Shown here: piece after piece, positions 1-11,612 of the stretch
Layout: each line of letters starts with the position of its first letter
Numbering within the stretch: position 1 is the stretch's first letter
Assembly: GCF_040183065.1 (NCBI RefSeq)
Contig: NC_091122.1
Location: 77,980,955-78,044,954, forward strand
DNA: 64,000 nt
Source of the DNA: Periplaneta americana
Lineage: Eukaryota > Arthropoda > Insecta > Blattodea > Blattidae
Reading direction: 5' to 3'
Translations under genes and position numbers: made by a program
The notes under the pieces: model-generated
What the model saw: the letters and a program-made list of their open reading frames with translations, nothing else
The model's database searches: none
What the model was told of the DNA's origin: nothing

Positions 1-1328
1 TGTTTTGTTTTTTTTTTAAAGTTACTGAGTTTATTTGAAATCTTGCCGTAGTATATTAGACTATGCCATTGTTTTTTGTTTTATGTTTTCTCGGGTTGTA
101 GTGTTGTAAAATCTTTTTTATGTAATTTTGTTTTCCTCTTTTGTATTAAGTTGTTGATTAGTTGTTTTTCATATCCATTTTCAGAGGCTATCTGCTTTAT
201 GTAATTGAGTTCTTTATTGTAATTGTCTTTATTTAGCGGAGTTGTGAGTAATCTGTCAATAAGGAAACGGAATTTACTAATTTTGTGTGTGGTGGGATGT
301 ATGGAATGTTTGTTTATAGAATGTGTAGTTGTTGTTTGCTTCCTGTATATGTTGAATGTGATTGTTGGGGGTGCTATTGTTATATTAAATCTAGGAAGTT
401 AAGACTGTTGTTATTGCTTTGTTCTAATGTAAATTTTATGTTCTGGTGCCATTTATTAAATTCATCTAGTATTTGACTGTTTATGTTTTGGTTGTTTTCG
501 TATATTATTATTGTTCCGTCGACGTATCTTGCGTAGATGCTGAAGTTGAACTTATTATTTAAATTATTTATATGTTTGTTTTCTAGATCTTGTAGGAATA
601 TGTTAGCTAGGTATCCAGATAAGGGGTCGCCCATGGCTAATCCTGTTGATTGAGTGTATATTTTATTGTCAAATTTAAAGTAATTTTGCTTGAGTGATGT
701 TTTTAGTAACTGGGTAATTTGTTGAATTAGATTGTTTTGTAATTGGGCTTCATTGAGTTTTTTGGTAATGATGTTGATGGTTTCATCTATTGGTATATTA
801 GTGTATAAGTTTGTGACATCTAGTGAAAGTATTTTGGTGTTGTTCGTAGTTTTTAGTTTTTGAAGTTTTTTTTATAATTTGTTTCGTGTTGATAATGGTG
901 TATTGGGTGTCTTGAATGATGTTATTACTTAAGAATTTGTATAAATGTTTATTAACTTTGTAGTTTGGGGCATTTCTGCAATTCACTATTGGTCTCATTG
1001 TCATTTATTTTTTATGTGTTTTAGGAAGTGTTTTTAAGCTGGGTGCTTTGGGGTTCTTCATGATGAAATTTTGGATTTTATTTTTTGGTATAAGATCAGG
1101 TGCATTTTTTATAGCAGTTTTTATTTGTTTTTGATATGTTTCTGTGGGGTCTGATTTCATTTCCGTGATCTGGTTGCTGTTGAAGAATTCGTTGGTTTTA
1201 TCTATGTATTCTGTTTTATTCGTCAATACTACTGAATCATTTTTGTCTGCTTTTATGTGTAAAATGTTGTTTTCTTTTAGTTTTTGTTTTAATTGTTTTA
1301 GTTCTTTGTGTAGATTTTTGGCTGGCAA
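1..1328 (-). mobile_element. Penelope-like element, RT region, truncated and frameshifted
   Basis: Reading the minus strand from 1328 down to 1 gives successive blocks of a Penelope-like reverse transcriptase. The N-terminal block (1005-1328) contains ADKNDSVVLTNKTEYIDK and ends in LPKTHKK. The palm block (380-634) contains MGDPLSGYLANIF and the active-site segment ARYVDGTI, where the usual YxDD has become YVDG. A thumb-like block with an IYRKPT-type motif runs to the window edge. At least two frameshifts separate the blocks, so it is not functional. The GIY-YIG endonuclease that follows RT in this family would lie beyond base 1. The 5' side stops at about 1328, directly against a SINE fragment. 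The family call is firm. Confidence 0.85.
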
Positions 1329-1490
1329 GTTACCTGGTTGAGGTTTGTTCCGGGGTTTTCCCTCAACCCAATACGAGCAAATGCCGGCTAACTTTCGGTG
1401 CTGGACCCAGGACTCATTTCACCGGCATTATCACCTTCATTTCATTCAGACGCTAAATAACCTAGATGTTGATACAGCGTCGTAAAATAA
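1329..1490 (+). mobile_element. SINE, 3' body without tRNA head
   Basis: This segment is very similar to the body of the SINE at 37500-37680. It shares ttacctggttgaggtttgt-type sequence at the start, 'aactttcggtgctgga' in the middle and 'gatacagcgtcgtaaaataa' at the 3' end. The tRNA-like head present in the other copy is missing. The element joins the Penelope-like sequence without a gap, so it is either a 5'-truncated insertion or was cut by the Penelope junction. It is non-coding and would depend on a LINE for mobility. Confidence 0.8.
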
Positions 1491-1576
1491 CGCAACAAAA
1501 TAAAAATCGATGTGAATTAGAATTGATCAACGGCTGTTGCAGGATTCTGTTGATCATTAATTATTCTAGGAGTTTG

Positions 1577-1600
1577 TATATATATATATATATATATACC

Positions 1601-1647
<47 letters not shown>
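1577..1647. repeat. (TA)n microsatellite
   Basis: Two pure TA tracts are separated by 'ccg' (22 bp and about 46 bp). Reading frames through it give alternating Ile/Tyr and have no coding meaning. The flanks from 1490 to 1576 and from 1648 to 2271 show no recognisable gene or element. Confidence 0.95.
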
Positions 1648-1652
<5 letters not shown>

Positions 1653-2268
1653 TTAATATTGGTAATGGAAATTACAAGAAAACGGCTGAACGGATTTTAA
1701 TGAATGACCCGTCATTTTGTGCATCCAAGGACTTTCAGAAAAAGAGTGACTTAGAGTGAAGCGTTAGTTTTCCTACATAATTTTCCTATTTTCCAAAATC
1801 CATCTTTCGTTAGTTTTGATAACTAATTGCATTTCAGAATAAAACAAAACACACACTACAATAAACAATAGGCTGTTATACGAATGCCATGATCTGCAGG
1901 ATTGCTGACAGATTTAGAGTTCAGATGGCTCAGATTCCCTGTCATCATAATGCCAATATGTAGATCTTCATTTATGTAATTTTTTGATAACGTATAAAAA
2001 ATAATTTACAGGTCTGATTCTCTGGTCTGTAGTTTTCCAAGTACGCTGTATATTGGATATTAAGAACTACAAAACTTAAGAATGTTTGATGACATTATTA
2101 CCACTAAAAATGAAATACTATTATAGTTAATGCAATTATGTGAGTAATTGTCACTAATTATACACATATATTGATGGTATGAAAGTGAAACCATTTGAAG
2201 TTTTATATAAGTAGACGTAGAGAAAGAATATTTTAAACTAGATCTTCATTTCTATAATTTAATTGAGT

Positions 2269-2271
<3 letters not shown>

Positions 2272-2313
<42 letters not shown>
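2272..2313. repeat. (TA)n microsatellite
   Basis: An uninterrupted TA tract of about 42 bp lies immediately upstream of the LINE 3' remnant. It may sit at the 5' truncation point of that LINE. Confidence 0.95.
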
Positions 2314-2315
<2 letters not shown>

Positions 2316-3106
2316 GTACAGACAAAACCAAATCGATTCAATAGAAAAGGTCCAACGAAGGGCTGCAAAATAGGTCAAAATGGGAGAGGGACATGGTGAA
2401 GAGATAGTAAAAGACTTAGGGTGGGAATTCCTCAAATCAAGGCGACGAAAAACCGGACTGACAGCATTGTTTAAGGCACAAATGGGACACAAAGCATGGA
2501 CCGACATCAATGCTAGATTAGTGATACCATCATACTTAGGCAGGGCTGATCATATTAGGTAGTTTAAATGCAGAAAACAAAGAGTGGACGTGGCAAAATT
2601 CTCCTTTGTTAACCGCACAATAGTAAAGTGGAACAGTTTACCTACGGCAGTCTTTCAGAGTGGTCCTCTTAAAATCAACACATTTAAGGAAAGGTTGAGA
2701 AGATTAGACTGAAAATGTAATTGTAGGTGCAGTGTGATTATCTACGTTGTGTCATGTAATTAATTAAGTTGATATGTAATTAATTAAGGTGATATGTAAT
2801 TATTTAAGTTGGTGATAGTTGGGTTTAATAGAACTACTTATAAGTGAGGTTTACTTTTGCTTATTGTAGGCGTTATTATAGCACAGTTTTTATAGCATAT
2901 AGTCCTAGGTTTGTTGCATCTATTGAATATAGTTAGAATTAAATTTACGTTTATATAACCTCTGCAGTTGCGTTAAATAAACCATTATTTAAAATTTTAC
3001 ATACATACATACTGTACATACATACATACATACATACATACATACATACATACATACATACATACATACATACATACATACATACATACATACATACATA
3101 CATACA

Positions 3107-3138
<32 letters not shown>
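2314..3138 (+). mobile_element. 5'-truncated non-LTR retrotransposon, RT C-terminus and (CATA)n tail
   Basis: The plus strand encodes the conserved C-terminal region of a LINE reverse transcriptase, including IDSIEKVQRRAAK, then IVKDLGWEFLKSRRRKTGL, RKQRVDVAKFSFVNRTIVKW and a terminal FKERLRRLD before a stop near 2712. Two in-frame stops (in RRAAK*V and at 2560-2562) make it a pseudogene. A 3' UTR of about 290 bp ends in 'gttgcgttaaataaacca' and then a pure (CATA)n tail at 2999-3138, as expected for LINEs ending in short repeats rather than poly(A). Catalytic motifs are absent because of 5' truncation. The clade is probably CR1/Jockey-superfamily. Confidence 0.75.
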
Positions 3139-3139
<1 letters not shown>

Positions 3140-3655
3140 GTTACTGAAAACTATAAAACTTTAGGTAACAATATTTTTATTAAAAATAAAATATTCTTAT
3201 AGTTATTAATCAAGTGATGTGGGTCTTTTTCATTGGCTGTGTGATGTAGATATTTATATGTGTGATTCTCTGATTTTACTTGGCAGTAATTGTGTCATGC
3301 TTCTCATTTTAGCTGCGTCTGTAATCTACATCAAAGTTAATTTCACATTTCTTTGGTTTAGTCGATTAGATTTGTGATCGCTGCCAAGCATTTTTTGTTG
3401 CAAGGAAAATAGTAGGCCATTTCACTTCTTGCTACCGTGATGAGTAAGCTTATTTCCCGCAATCAGCAACGAATGAAACACTGAAACTGCTAACGATTTA
3501 CGATGAATGATTTTATTTAGGACGCAAATAAGAGTCTACAACTCTGATATATCATTTGCCTCATTTTCCGCATCTCAGCAAATAGATTGCTCACAACAGC
3601 CTATACTACTGAAAATATACGGGGTAATACATAAATAACTTAAGTCTCTGGTCTT
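3139..3655. other. No recognised feature
   Basis: AT-rich sequence between the (CATA)n tail and the tRNA-like SINE. I see no ORF of note, no terminal repeats and no RNA gene. Confidence 0.5.
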
Positions 3656-3980
3656 GAAGCTTTACTTGAAAGACTAGATTTGCATAATATATACGTCACT
3701 GTGTACGTTAACAGAAAACCACAATTCCAAGTCACACAGAGATTGTGTGCACTCGATGTGGGGTCTCTGGCGTTTCGTTAGCCCACGCGAGTTGTGTGGA
3801 TATAAAGGGAAAAGTTGAGACGGTTTCGGGTGGAGTTCCCGGGTAGCTCAGTTGGAAAGAGAGCTGGTACGTTCAACCAGAGGTCCCGGGATCGATACCC
3901 GGCCCCGGAACAATTTTTCCTTTGAAATTATTCAAATCTGCTTTACAGGAAGCTTTACCTGAAAGACTAGATTTGCATAA
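3656..3980 (+). mobile_element. tRNA-derived SINE between 32-bp direct repeats
   Basis: The block at 3837-3912 nearly fits a tRNA cloverleaf. The acceptor arms TCCCGGG/CCCCGGA pair at 6 of 7 positions. Box A-like tagctcagttgg is present, the anticodon stem CTGGT/ACCAG is perfect, and the T stem CCGGG/CCCGG is perfect. The T loop (atcgata) and base 33 (C) are not canonical, so this is a SINE head or pseudo-tRNA rather than a working tRNA. A 32-bp sequence starting gaagctttac occurs at 3656-3687 and again at 3949-3980 with one mismatch. It is either an unusually long target duplication or two copies of the SINE tail. Confidence 0.65.
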
Positions 3981-3984
3981 CAAT

Positions 3985-4850
3985 CTTTATGCTATTTCTT
4001 ACAAAAAATGGAGGTCTTATATTGGCAAATGAAGAAGACATACCATTTGCAGATTTAAGGTTTGTTGATCATATTGGGTTAGATCAACGGTGATACTATA
4101 AACTTACTACAGAGGACATTGCGGGTGTTTTTGTCTCCATAGATGGTGAGCTACCAAAATACCGTTATGTTGTGCATAGCAAGACAAGAGGGGGACCAAA
4201 TTAAGCCCTCACTGTGATCTGATTAAATGTATTACCTCCTCTTCCCTGATAAATTAGAACAATACAGTGTCCCACGCCAGAAAAAACAAGCCCAGACTTT
4301 ACTTCAGTTTGTACCATTTTGGATTTCTGTTCGTAACCATTTCTCACACATTCAGTAGTCACATAAATTAATCCAGCAATATTTGGTAGATCAGTATTGT
4401 CTGGAGGAAACGCAAAAATTACAATTCCTAAGAAAAGACCAAAAGGAATTACTGATAAAATAAGAGGCCTATAAGATTTTCTAGTCTCTTGATCACCTCA
4501 GCAAGATCTCTTAGTGAGGAAAAGTGATTCTGCCCTCTACATTTCAGGGTAGTTCACGAAACATGCAGCAGTTATACCAAGATGCTATGTCTCTTGTTCA
4601 AAGGATGAAAAACTTGACGTTTTCTTAACTCTCACCTACAATCCGCAATGATGTGAAATAGCTACTGCATTACTCCCACATGAAAAATTCACTGATCGTC
4701 CTGACATTGTTACTGGCGTTTTTACATTGAAACTCAAGAACTGAAGAGGGATAGGTTCAAGGAAAAGTATTTGGCATTAAAATTGAGGAAATATGTTTCA
4801 CAATTATGGAAGGAAATAAGTTTCAAAATGGCTGATATTCTTCATTGAAA
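3985..4850 (+). pseudogene. Helitron Rep/helicase-like remnant
   Basis: Broken plus-strand frames match the conserved Helitron-like N-terminal region. In order: PFADLRFVDHIGLDQR, FVSIDGELPKY, VVHSKTRGG, the diagnostic RNMQQLYQDAMSLVQR block (the family has a YQDAMAIV-type motif here), then PHEKFTDRPDIVTGVFTLKL. Helitron proteins combine a rolling-circle HUH nuclease with a 5'-3' helicase. Only the region upstream of the HUH motif and its start are visible, and many stops and shifts interrupt it. No Helitron 5'-TC or 3'-CTRR hairpin end was identified. It is an old fragment. Confidence 0.7.
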
Positions 4851-4929
4851 ATAAATTTGAACAATTTTTATTTGAACTACTTATGGACTTAGTTTCCATA
4901 TTTGCTGCACAAGCCACTAGTTTAGTAGA

Positions 4930-5540
4930 TTTATGAGTTAGTATTTTTGACCATCCTGGTTGTTTTCTTTGCCTGGTTTAGGTTTAACTGTCGGAATCAC
5001 CACCTATTTCTTCCATTACGTGGAGAAGTATCCTTTATTTAGGCGCATATTATACATTTCTGTAACGAATAATAAAAACTCAAGAGATGATAGAAGGTGT
5101 ATGTCACTTGTATGGCCATCTCCTCTGGGTGTCTATTTGAGATTGAATTTCTTTATGTTTGCTATTATTTCAGTAAATGTGAAATCTTTATTATACTCTG
5201 TGTCTATCTTTGTATCTAAATACTTTCTTATCTGTTTAAAGTATTCATTACCCATCTGGAAATTATTCCCTGATCCAAAGTATTCTACACATTTGTGTTT
5301 GTTTCTTCGGTGTGGCTGGTGTAAGCTCCTTCAGTCTTTTTGAGAGCTGCTAGTATTTCTTAGTGTCGAAATTTCCTGACTCTATTCTATGTATTGCAAT
5401 CCACAGATTTGTTCCAACAGTAATTGTACAATATATCTTCCAAGGGTTAATTTTTTTCTTTTTGTAGGTATTGTTATTTCCTCTTTACTTCTAGGTACTT
5501 TTCTGTTCTCTCTCTTGTGAGAGGCTCGTTATTAAATGAA
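4930..5540 (-). pseudogene. Non-LTR reverse transcriptase fragment (fingers region)
   Basis: The minus strand reads in fragments as the pre-RT and fingers region of an R1-like LINE: NPWKIYCTI, then RKYLDTKIDTEYNKDFTFTE, YNMRLNKGYF, and VVIPTVKPKPGKENNQDG, which resembles the family motif 'IPKPGKED'. Stops and shifts interrupt it, and neither the catalytic YxDD region nor the endonuclease is present. The plus-strand ORF over this stretch (4960-5343) is its antisense shadow. Similar NPW motifs occur in the LINE at 48870-51590, so the two may be related. Confidence 0.5.
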
Positions 5541-7342
5541 GTCTGAAAATGCCAAAACATCTAAGTGCCAAAATCTGTTTCTTTCAGTATAACAAAAAAA
5601 CTATCTATTCCTGAACTGGATACCTATATAGATGGAAAAACAAATTATATCGGAAGAATATGATTTTACAGATTACTTAGTTATATCCAGTCCTTTCCTG
5701 AAAAAAATATTGAAATGTTTATTTTTGTAAAAAAACTTAGTGCGATTTGAACAAACCTTCAGAGGAGCTATATCGAGGATGTTGATAATGAGAATATGAA
5801 ATCAAAATATGAAATCATTTCTTTTTCTATTTCTGCTAATATAAACTGCAAAATCAATGTTTGTAAATGCAAATTAATATAGACCTTTTAAAAATAATAC
5901 AAAAGAAATCCCATTATTGTCTCCTTTAAGGGACACTACTGTCTTTGCAACACTGAAGACAGCGTCACAATCTGTTGACTGCACAGGTTCTAAAAAAAAA
6001 AAGTTTATTCTCTTTCTTAAAGTAAGGAATCATTTTTAAGGAATATTTCTTCTTCATTTTGAGAATAGGTATTACATCAGGTAAGCCACCCAATAATCCT
6101 GAAGTAATAGTCAGTTCTGAATTTAGAACATTATACAAAATTTTCATTCTTCAGTATCGTTGAAACTTAATCGTTGAAACTTGTTTCTATTTCATCACTC
6201 CTGGATTTTCTTTATCAATTCTGAGTCATTTAGCCTAAGAAATCCTAAGTTTCGATGTGTTTATTGCTCTTGCGGCAACTTTATCAAAGTCTAGAAATTT
6301 CTTTCCAGCCATGTCTAAAATACTGAAAGGTCTGGAAGGTCGAGCTCTTGTTATGGCCAGTTTTTGATAATTTCCAACGTTTTTCTACAAGTATAAATCC
6401 CTGTCTGCTGCAGAAAAGCTAGGACCTACTACAAGAAATTTATGTTCAATAATGTTAAACAAGTCGGTTGCAACAAAGAAAGATATAGAGGAACACCATC
6501 ATAAGGTTATTTATTTGTCCGCAGCATAAATTTCTTTTCTTGGTAAGATGTTGTTGCTCATCATTAATGACATGCAACAAACGCAAAGCCATATGATTCC
6601 CTTCTTCTGAAGACTGTCCTCCATACAATATGCACATTTTTACATCTCCTGTGTGTCTTATATGGACTGCAAAATTGTAGCACGATAGCTGACGGGAGTA
6701 ATATATATATATTTGAGTGAGGAACAGGTACAGTTACTGTATAGGTAGGAGTAATTCTAGTGAGTGAAATATTCTTATATTTATAATTATAGTTCATGGA
6801 TTTTGAATGTACTGCGTTAGGTTCACACAGTGCGATTTGCTGCTTACTTCGGACAGGTGACTTCTCCATTAGCTCGATGATTATGTTGCTGTATTTGGAC
6901 CACGAGTGATTCGTAGTCATTGTTACTACACACATGTTCTATACAATCTTTAGTTTTCTTCCTTGAATCTCTTTTCTTGCGTCGGAACTTACTTCAGTTA
7001 TTAAATTTTTCGTCTTTTTCGACAGTTATGTCCTCCGGTACATCGTAGATGATCAACCTGGGCTTCCTTAAGTTGATTGTTTTAGCTTCAAGTTACATGT
7101 CACATTTATCATTGATATGAGTAGAAATATGGCTAATCTCAAATATAATTTTCTCCGAGGGCAACTTAAAATATGACACGTCTAGCACTGGTTTTATTTA
7201 GCTTATTCAATAGCTTAGTGTTATGGGGCATCCAATTGTTCTATTGCAGATTTTGGGACTACTACTGGTAACAGGTTTGGTGATTAGTCCCATTTTCCAA
7301 AAAAAAGAAAAAAGAAAAAAAAAAAGCTTTTCCAGCTCTTGT
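5541..7342. other. No recognised gene
   Basis: An AT-rich stretch with scattered short ORFs on both strands, the longest on the minus strand at 6564-6935 (123 codons). None shows a domain I recognise. An A-rich tract at 7300-7325 precedes the RTE 3' end. Confidence 0.5.
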
Positions 7343-7589
7343 ATTGAAATGAAACAAAATGAAATGATTAGCCTAAAAATGTCCCGTTAAGGGCAAAGGC
7401 CTCCTCCTATAGAGGGAGAGTTCTATTTGTCTCACGCAGTGAGTTACTCCGCGTAAGAGATATTAAATGCTTGGAATTGTTCACTTGGTTCATATTCTGC
7501 TTTTTAGATATTGTTCACTTGTTTCTGTCGCACTGGTTTTAGTCGCTGTTGACTTGTCTTCTTAGACTTTCCAGTCTTCCCTATATCTT

Positions 7590-10260
7590 GCTCTGCTTGA
7601 CCAATGGCTTCCTACACGTTCACTGAAGAGGTCGGCCCATCTTCTTCTTGGTCTTCCCATAGTGGGACTTTTTGCGTCCATCTTCCATCTCTAAGTCTTG
7701 CAACATGGCCTCCCCACTTCCATTTGGTATTGGTGGCTTGCAGAGCTGGATCTTTAATTGCTGATATTTTTTGTAGCATTTCTTTTGGAACTCCGTCGCT
7801 CAGTGATAAGCCTAGTATCCATATCAGTATCTTTCTTTGGCATATTTGGAGACTGTTACGAAGTTTGATAGTGAGAGACTATGTCTGACACCCATATAAC
7901 AGTACAGGAGTTACACAGGTCTCCAATATTTCTATTCTGAGTTTCTTGCTGAGTGTTCTCTCTAGTATGCCTTGCACGCGAGAGATATCCCTCGTTTTAT
8001 TTCCTTCTCTGTCTTCTGGTGAAAGGAGACTAGCTGTCCTAGGTATATGTATTCAGATACGTATTGTAGTTCTACACCATTAATTATTATGGGTGACTCC
8101 GTCCGTTTGACATTCCTTGTGTCTTCATCATATTCATCAAGAGGCCTGCTGAACTGCTGGAATCGCATAATTCTTGGAGCATTGACTGCAGTTCTCTGGG
8201 TGATTTGGCGAACAATGCGACGTCATCAGCAAACTTTAGATTATTTGGTCTGCTGCCGTTGATGTTTATTCCACAATTCCTGTTCCAGTTCAGTTTGCGA
8301 AAAATGCTTTCCAATACACTTGTGAATAATTTTGGGGAAATTGGGTCTCCTTGTCGCACTCCTCTTTTGAGCCTGAATGGTCGTCCTTCGATCTCGGTTT
8401 TCACGTTGGCACAGCTTTGATTATACAGTTTATTTAGTATCGTGATGTATTTGTTGCCGACTCCCTGCGTATCTAGTGCTTGCATTACACTCGAGTGTTC
8501 AACAAAGTCGAATGCTTTGCTATATTCTACGTGGATAGGTATACTGTTAAGTGGATTTCTTCAGTCTTTTCCATGATCTAGCTTACGGTTTGAAGGTGGT
8601 CTGGTTTGCTGTACCCTGAGCGGAACCCCGCTTGTTCGATAGGTTGATTTTCATTCAGGGTTCTTCGTCAAACTTCTAGTAATTATTTTCGAAAACATGG
8701 GACTTATTGGCTATAGTTGTTTAGGTCATCTTTTATGCCTTTCTTGTGGAGGAGGATTATCGTGCTTGATTTCCACTCGTCCGGTATTTCCTCCGTGTCC
8801 AGAATTTTGTTGTAGATAGTGGTGATCGCCAGTGTCAGATCATCTGCGGCTTGCTTCAAGAATTCATTGTGTATGCTGTCTTCGCCGGGAGTTTTTCCAT
8901 TCTTCAGCTCTTCTATTGCCGTCCTGACTTCGATGGCTAATATGGGAAGAGTGCCCTAGGAGGAGTTGGTATCGGGTATGTGGTTCGTTGCAGGATTCTG
9001 GAGTGAACTTGTGTATAGGGATTCATAGTATTTTGTGGCTGCTTCGATGATATTATTCCTTGAGGTGATGCGGTTCCCTGACGGGTCTTTGGTTCCTAAT
9101 ATCCATTGTTTGCCTCCACATAACTCTCCTTTTACCTTTCTGACTGATTTGTAGGATTCAAGTATCTGTCGCGTAGAAGATGCTCTGTGGTTTCGGATGT
9201 CTTTTATTTTTTCTCTCTTTGTTAGCTTATCTATCTTGGCGTATTCTTCTTTATTTCTTCCGAGTCATCTCTCATGAGACACAACTCCGATCTACGTTTG
9301 ATTAGTGTTATGGTTTACTGGTTTAGCTTTCCCTTGTGCCTGTTTCCCTTGTCTGCCTTTTGAGTGTCTTCGTATGATTGGAGTCATATAGTTCTTGTGG
9401 CCATTTCTCTGTGCTGAAGTTCGTCTGTGCCATAGGATTCTGCATTTGCCTCTTATATTATTTCTATGCTTGGTTTTGAATGTTTCTTCCATCGTAGTCT
9501 TTTTTTATAGTTTCAATGTTGCTTTTACCATTCTGTGATTAGAGCTGAATTTTAGGTTTTGTTATGACGTGAATGACACTTATGAAGTTTTGTCTGTTGC
9601 TCAGGATGTAGTCAATTTCGTTTTTCGTGCTACTGTTGGGTGATCGCCACGTCCAAATGTTTTAGGGATTTTTCCTGAAAAAGGTGTTGGGCATTTACAA
9701 TCTGTGCTCTTTTGTAAACCGGACCAATCTGTCTCCTCTGTCATTCCTTCTTCCAAATGCATGTGGTCCGTCTGGTTCTTCTTCTTCGTGGCTGCGTGGC
9801 CCTACTTTGCCATTGAAGTCACCTATAATTAGGTTCGTTCGTTACTTGAACGTTTCTAGTGCGTTATCTGGACTCTTGTAAAAGTTTTCTAATTCGTCTT
9901 AGCTACTTGCTTCTGTAGTGGCGTACACTTGTATAATTGTCACTGGAGAATTTCTCGTTGCTAATTTTAGGACTGCTATTCTTTCCGATATTCCCGTTAG
10001 TTCCATCACCATGTGTTTTAGGTCTCTTTTGATAATGAACCTCATCCCTTTCTGGCCTGGGGTTGTGCCTATGTGAAACAGTAGATCACCATTTTATTTT
10101 TCTATTATTGATTCTCCCATTCTTCCAACTTCGCTTAGGCCTGGTACGTCGAACTTTATTTCTTTCAAAGCATTGTCCAGTTGTTCCTCTCTGTCGAAAG
10201 TTCTGAGGGTTTGTGCATTTAGAGTCGCTATTATTATTTCTGGTTCTTAGTTTCTTTTGT
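7590..10260 (-). pseudogene. RTE ORF2: endonuclease plus reverse transcriptase, broken
   Basis: The endonuclease comes first on the minus strand (about 10240-9500). It has the motifs TLNAQTLRTF, LIIGDFNGKVG, WTWRSPNSSTKNEIDYIL and an HVITKPKIQL end. The reverse transcriptase follows, with its clearest part at 8087-8485: RLKRGVRQGDPISPKLF, then NLKFADDVALFA, which contains the catalytic FADD. A C-terminal segment with NGVELQYVSEYIYLG lies at 7962-8168, and a terminal GRPRRRWADLF-like motif at about 7600-7680. RTE proteins make a single polypeptide that nicks the target and reverse-transcribes there. In-frame stops and frameshifts occur between blocks. The plus-strand ORFs in this interval are antisense shadows. 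Confidence 0.8.
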
Positions 10261-10289
10261 GTTTTCTAGTCAGTGTCTTGGGGTGATTT

Positions 10290-11013
10290 ACGTTGCTTGT
10301 GGTTGAAGCAGGGTCTGCCAGTTTACCCACTGATCATTTATTAGGAGCTTTTGGTAGCTGACTTTCACGATGTTACCTATCTCTCTTTCATCTCTCGCTC
10401 TAGTTCTGCGTCTATGTAGCAGTCTTCTCCCTTGAGTTTGTTTTTGTTCCTCATGACTGCAATTTGTCGTCCAGCGTCTTGAATTCTACCCTTACGAGGC
10501 CTCTATCTGATTTGTCTTTACCTATGTATATTGCCTTATTGTATTTTTCTTTGTACTCTATCCGTCTGAGGATGTTCTTGACTTTGTCATCTGGTGACTT
10601 GCTTGTTTCTTCGTCAAAATCCTTGCTTTTATGACTACATTGTTTGTCTTGTCTTTGTGTTGTCTACGCTCTTCTGTTTCTTCCAGTGATTTGACTCTAT
10701 CTTCTATGCGCCTGACTGTCTCGGTCGTCATATTTTCCCCATTAGCTATTTTGTCTTCCAGTGTGCGGCATTTTTCTTCTAGTTTCTTGTCGAATCCCTT
10801 AATTTCATCTTTCAGTTCCTTGATGTCACGTCTTGTTTCTTGTCTTAGGTTTTCGTTTTGTTTTCTGATTTCTTTTATTTCGTTCAGTATGATGGAAAAC
10901 ATATCTTTAACTTTTGAGCCCCTATCTTGGTCCTCGTCTCCACTTGTCCTACTGCAACTATTGCGTTCATTCCCTTTGGTGTTTTTGCTATTTGTAGATT
11001 TCTTCCTTGCCAT
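10290..11013 (-). pseudogene. RTE ORF1: coiled-coil nucleic-acid-binding-like protein
   Basis: A minus-strand ORF starts best at the ATG at 11013 (MARKKSTNSKNTKG). The longer frame upstream is only a (GA)n-derived Glu/Arg stretch. A basic, charged N-terminus is followed by a long heptad-rich coiled coil (EIRKQNENLRQETRRDIKEL and on through EDRVKSLEETEERR). A frameshift near 10620 ends the first frame at 10558; the next frame continues with KVKNILRRIEYKEKYNKA and DRGLVRVEFKTLDDK to about 10290. That layout (coiled coil, then a small RNA-binding-like domain) resembles L1-type ORF1 proteins. The function is inferred from layout only. Confidence 0.65.
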
Positions 11014-11436
11014 CGCTGCGTGTGTCTTGTAAACTTCTGTTCCTGTCGTGTATGATGTGTAGTCAGTAACTGAGTTTTGGTGGCTTTGAGCGTATGGATG
11101 ATTGATGCCTGTCTGCCGGGTAGGCCTCACTGCTTCTCTCTCTCTCTCTCTCTGCTTCTCTCCGTCCTTATACAATGATCTCTGGTGTACGCTGACTGGT
11201 TTGCTATCTAGTAGTTAAATTTGCCACCAGATCGGGTATGGCTGATTCTCTTTGGCGCTCGCGTCGGTGTACACAATCTATTAACACTTTAACAGTTGGC
11301 CCATATTCACCAAAGTTCGATCAGGCGATGTGTGATCTCTCGCTATCTTGTGTGTGACTTAAGATGGCGGTGTTGTTGACTCTTTGTGGTTTGTAGTTTT
11401 GTTTCGTATTAACCAACGCCGTCTGGATTGCAATAC

Positions 11437-11448
11437 ACTGAATGGTCT
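11437..11448 (+). repeat. Jockey target-site duplication, left copy
   Basis: The sequence 'actgaatggtct' here is identical to 15945-15956. The two copies bracket the Jockey element exactly outside its poly(A) end (11450-11457 as T on the plus strand). Confidence 0.9.
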
Positions 11449-11612
11449 ATTTTTTTTAATTCATCATCTTTTGGATACAGTATCGAAATCTTGGGTGATC
11501 TCCCGACTGTTCCTAATTACTTTTACATTATTGCTGAGAGGTAGTTCATTTATGATGCTGCACTCCCGTCATAACCAGGATGAACAGCGTGAAAAAAAAA
11601 TTTGACAGATAA

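Larger units (their letters stand above)
7343..11436 (-). mobile_element. RTE-clade non-LTR retrotransposon (minus strand)
   Basis: Read on the minus strand, the element has a 5' region, a coiled-coil ORF1, an APE-type endonuclease, a reverse transcriptase and a 3' UTR containing 'ggaggaggcctttgccctta', a motif I know from RTE 3' UTRs. The 3' end (about 7343-7365) is a run of tttca-type repeats, typical of RTE tails. The 5' end meets the Jockey insertion: the sequence at 11437-11448 is one copy of the Jockey target duplication, so RTE or its flank resumes at 15945. Several stops and shifts make it inactive. Confidence 0.8.

Noticed and set aside
1466..2510. Ile-Tyr-rich ORFs at the TA tracts
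   Set aside because: Products of (TA)n; flanking codons show no homology.
3837..3912. Functional tRNA-Asn gene
   Set aside because: The arms fold, but the T loop is atcgata rather than TTCRANY type, base 33 is not T, and the D arm is weak. The surrounding 32-bp repeats point to a SINE.
4960..5343. 127-codon plus-strand ORF with hydrophobic stretches
   Set aside because: The minus strand reads as LINE reverse transcriptase, so this is antisense.
6455..6935. Possible zinc-finger or regulatory protein on the minus strand
   Set aside because: Two overlapping small frames, no complete Cys/His pattern, no splice or homology support.
10631..11032. Ser/Leu-rich plus-strand ORF of 133 codons
   Set aside because: Antisense of the coiled-coil RTE ORF1.
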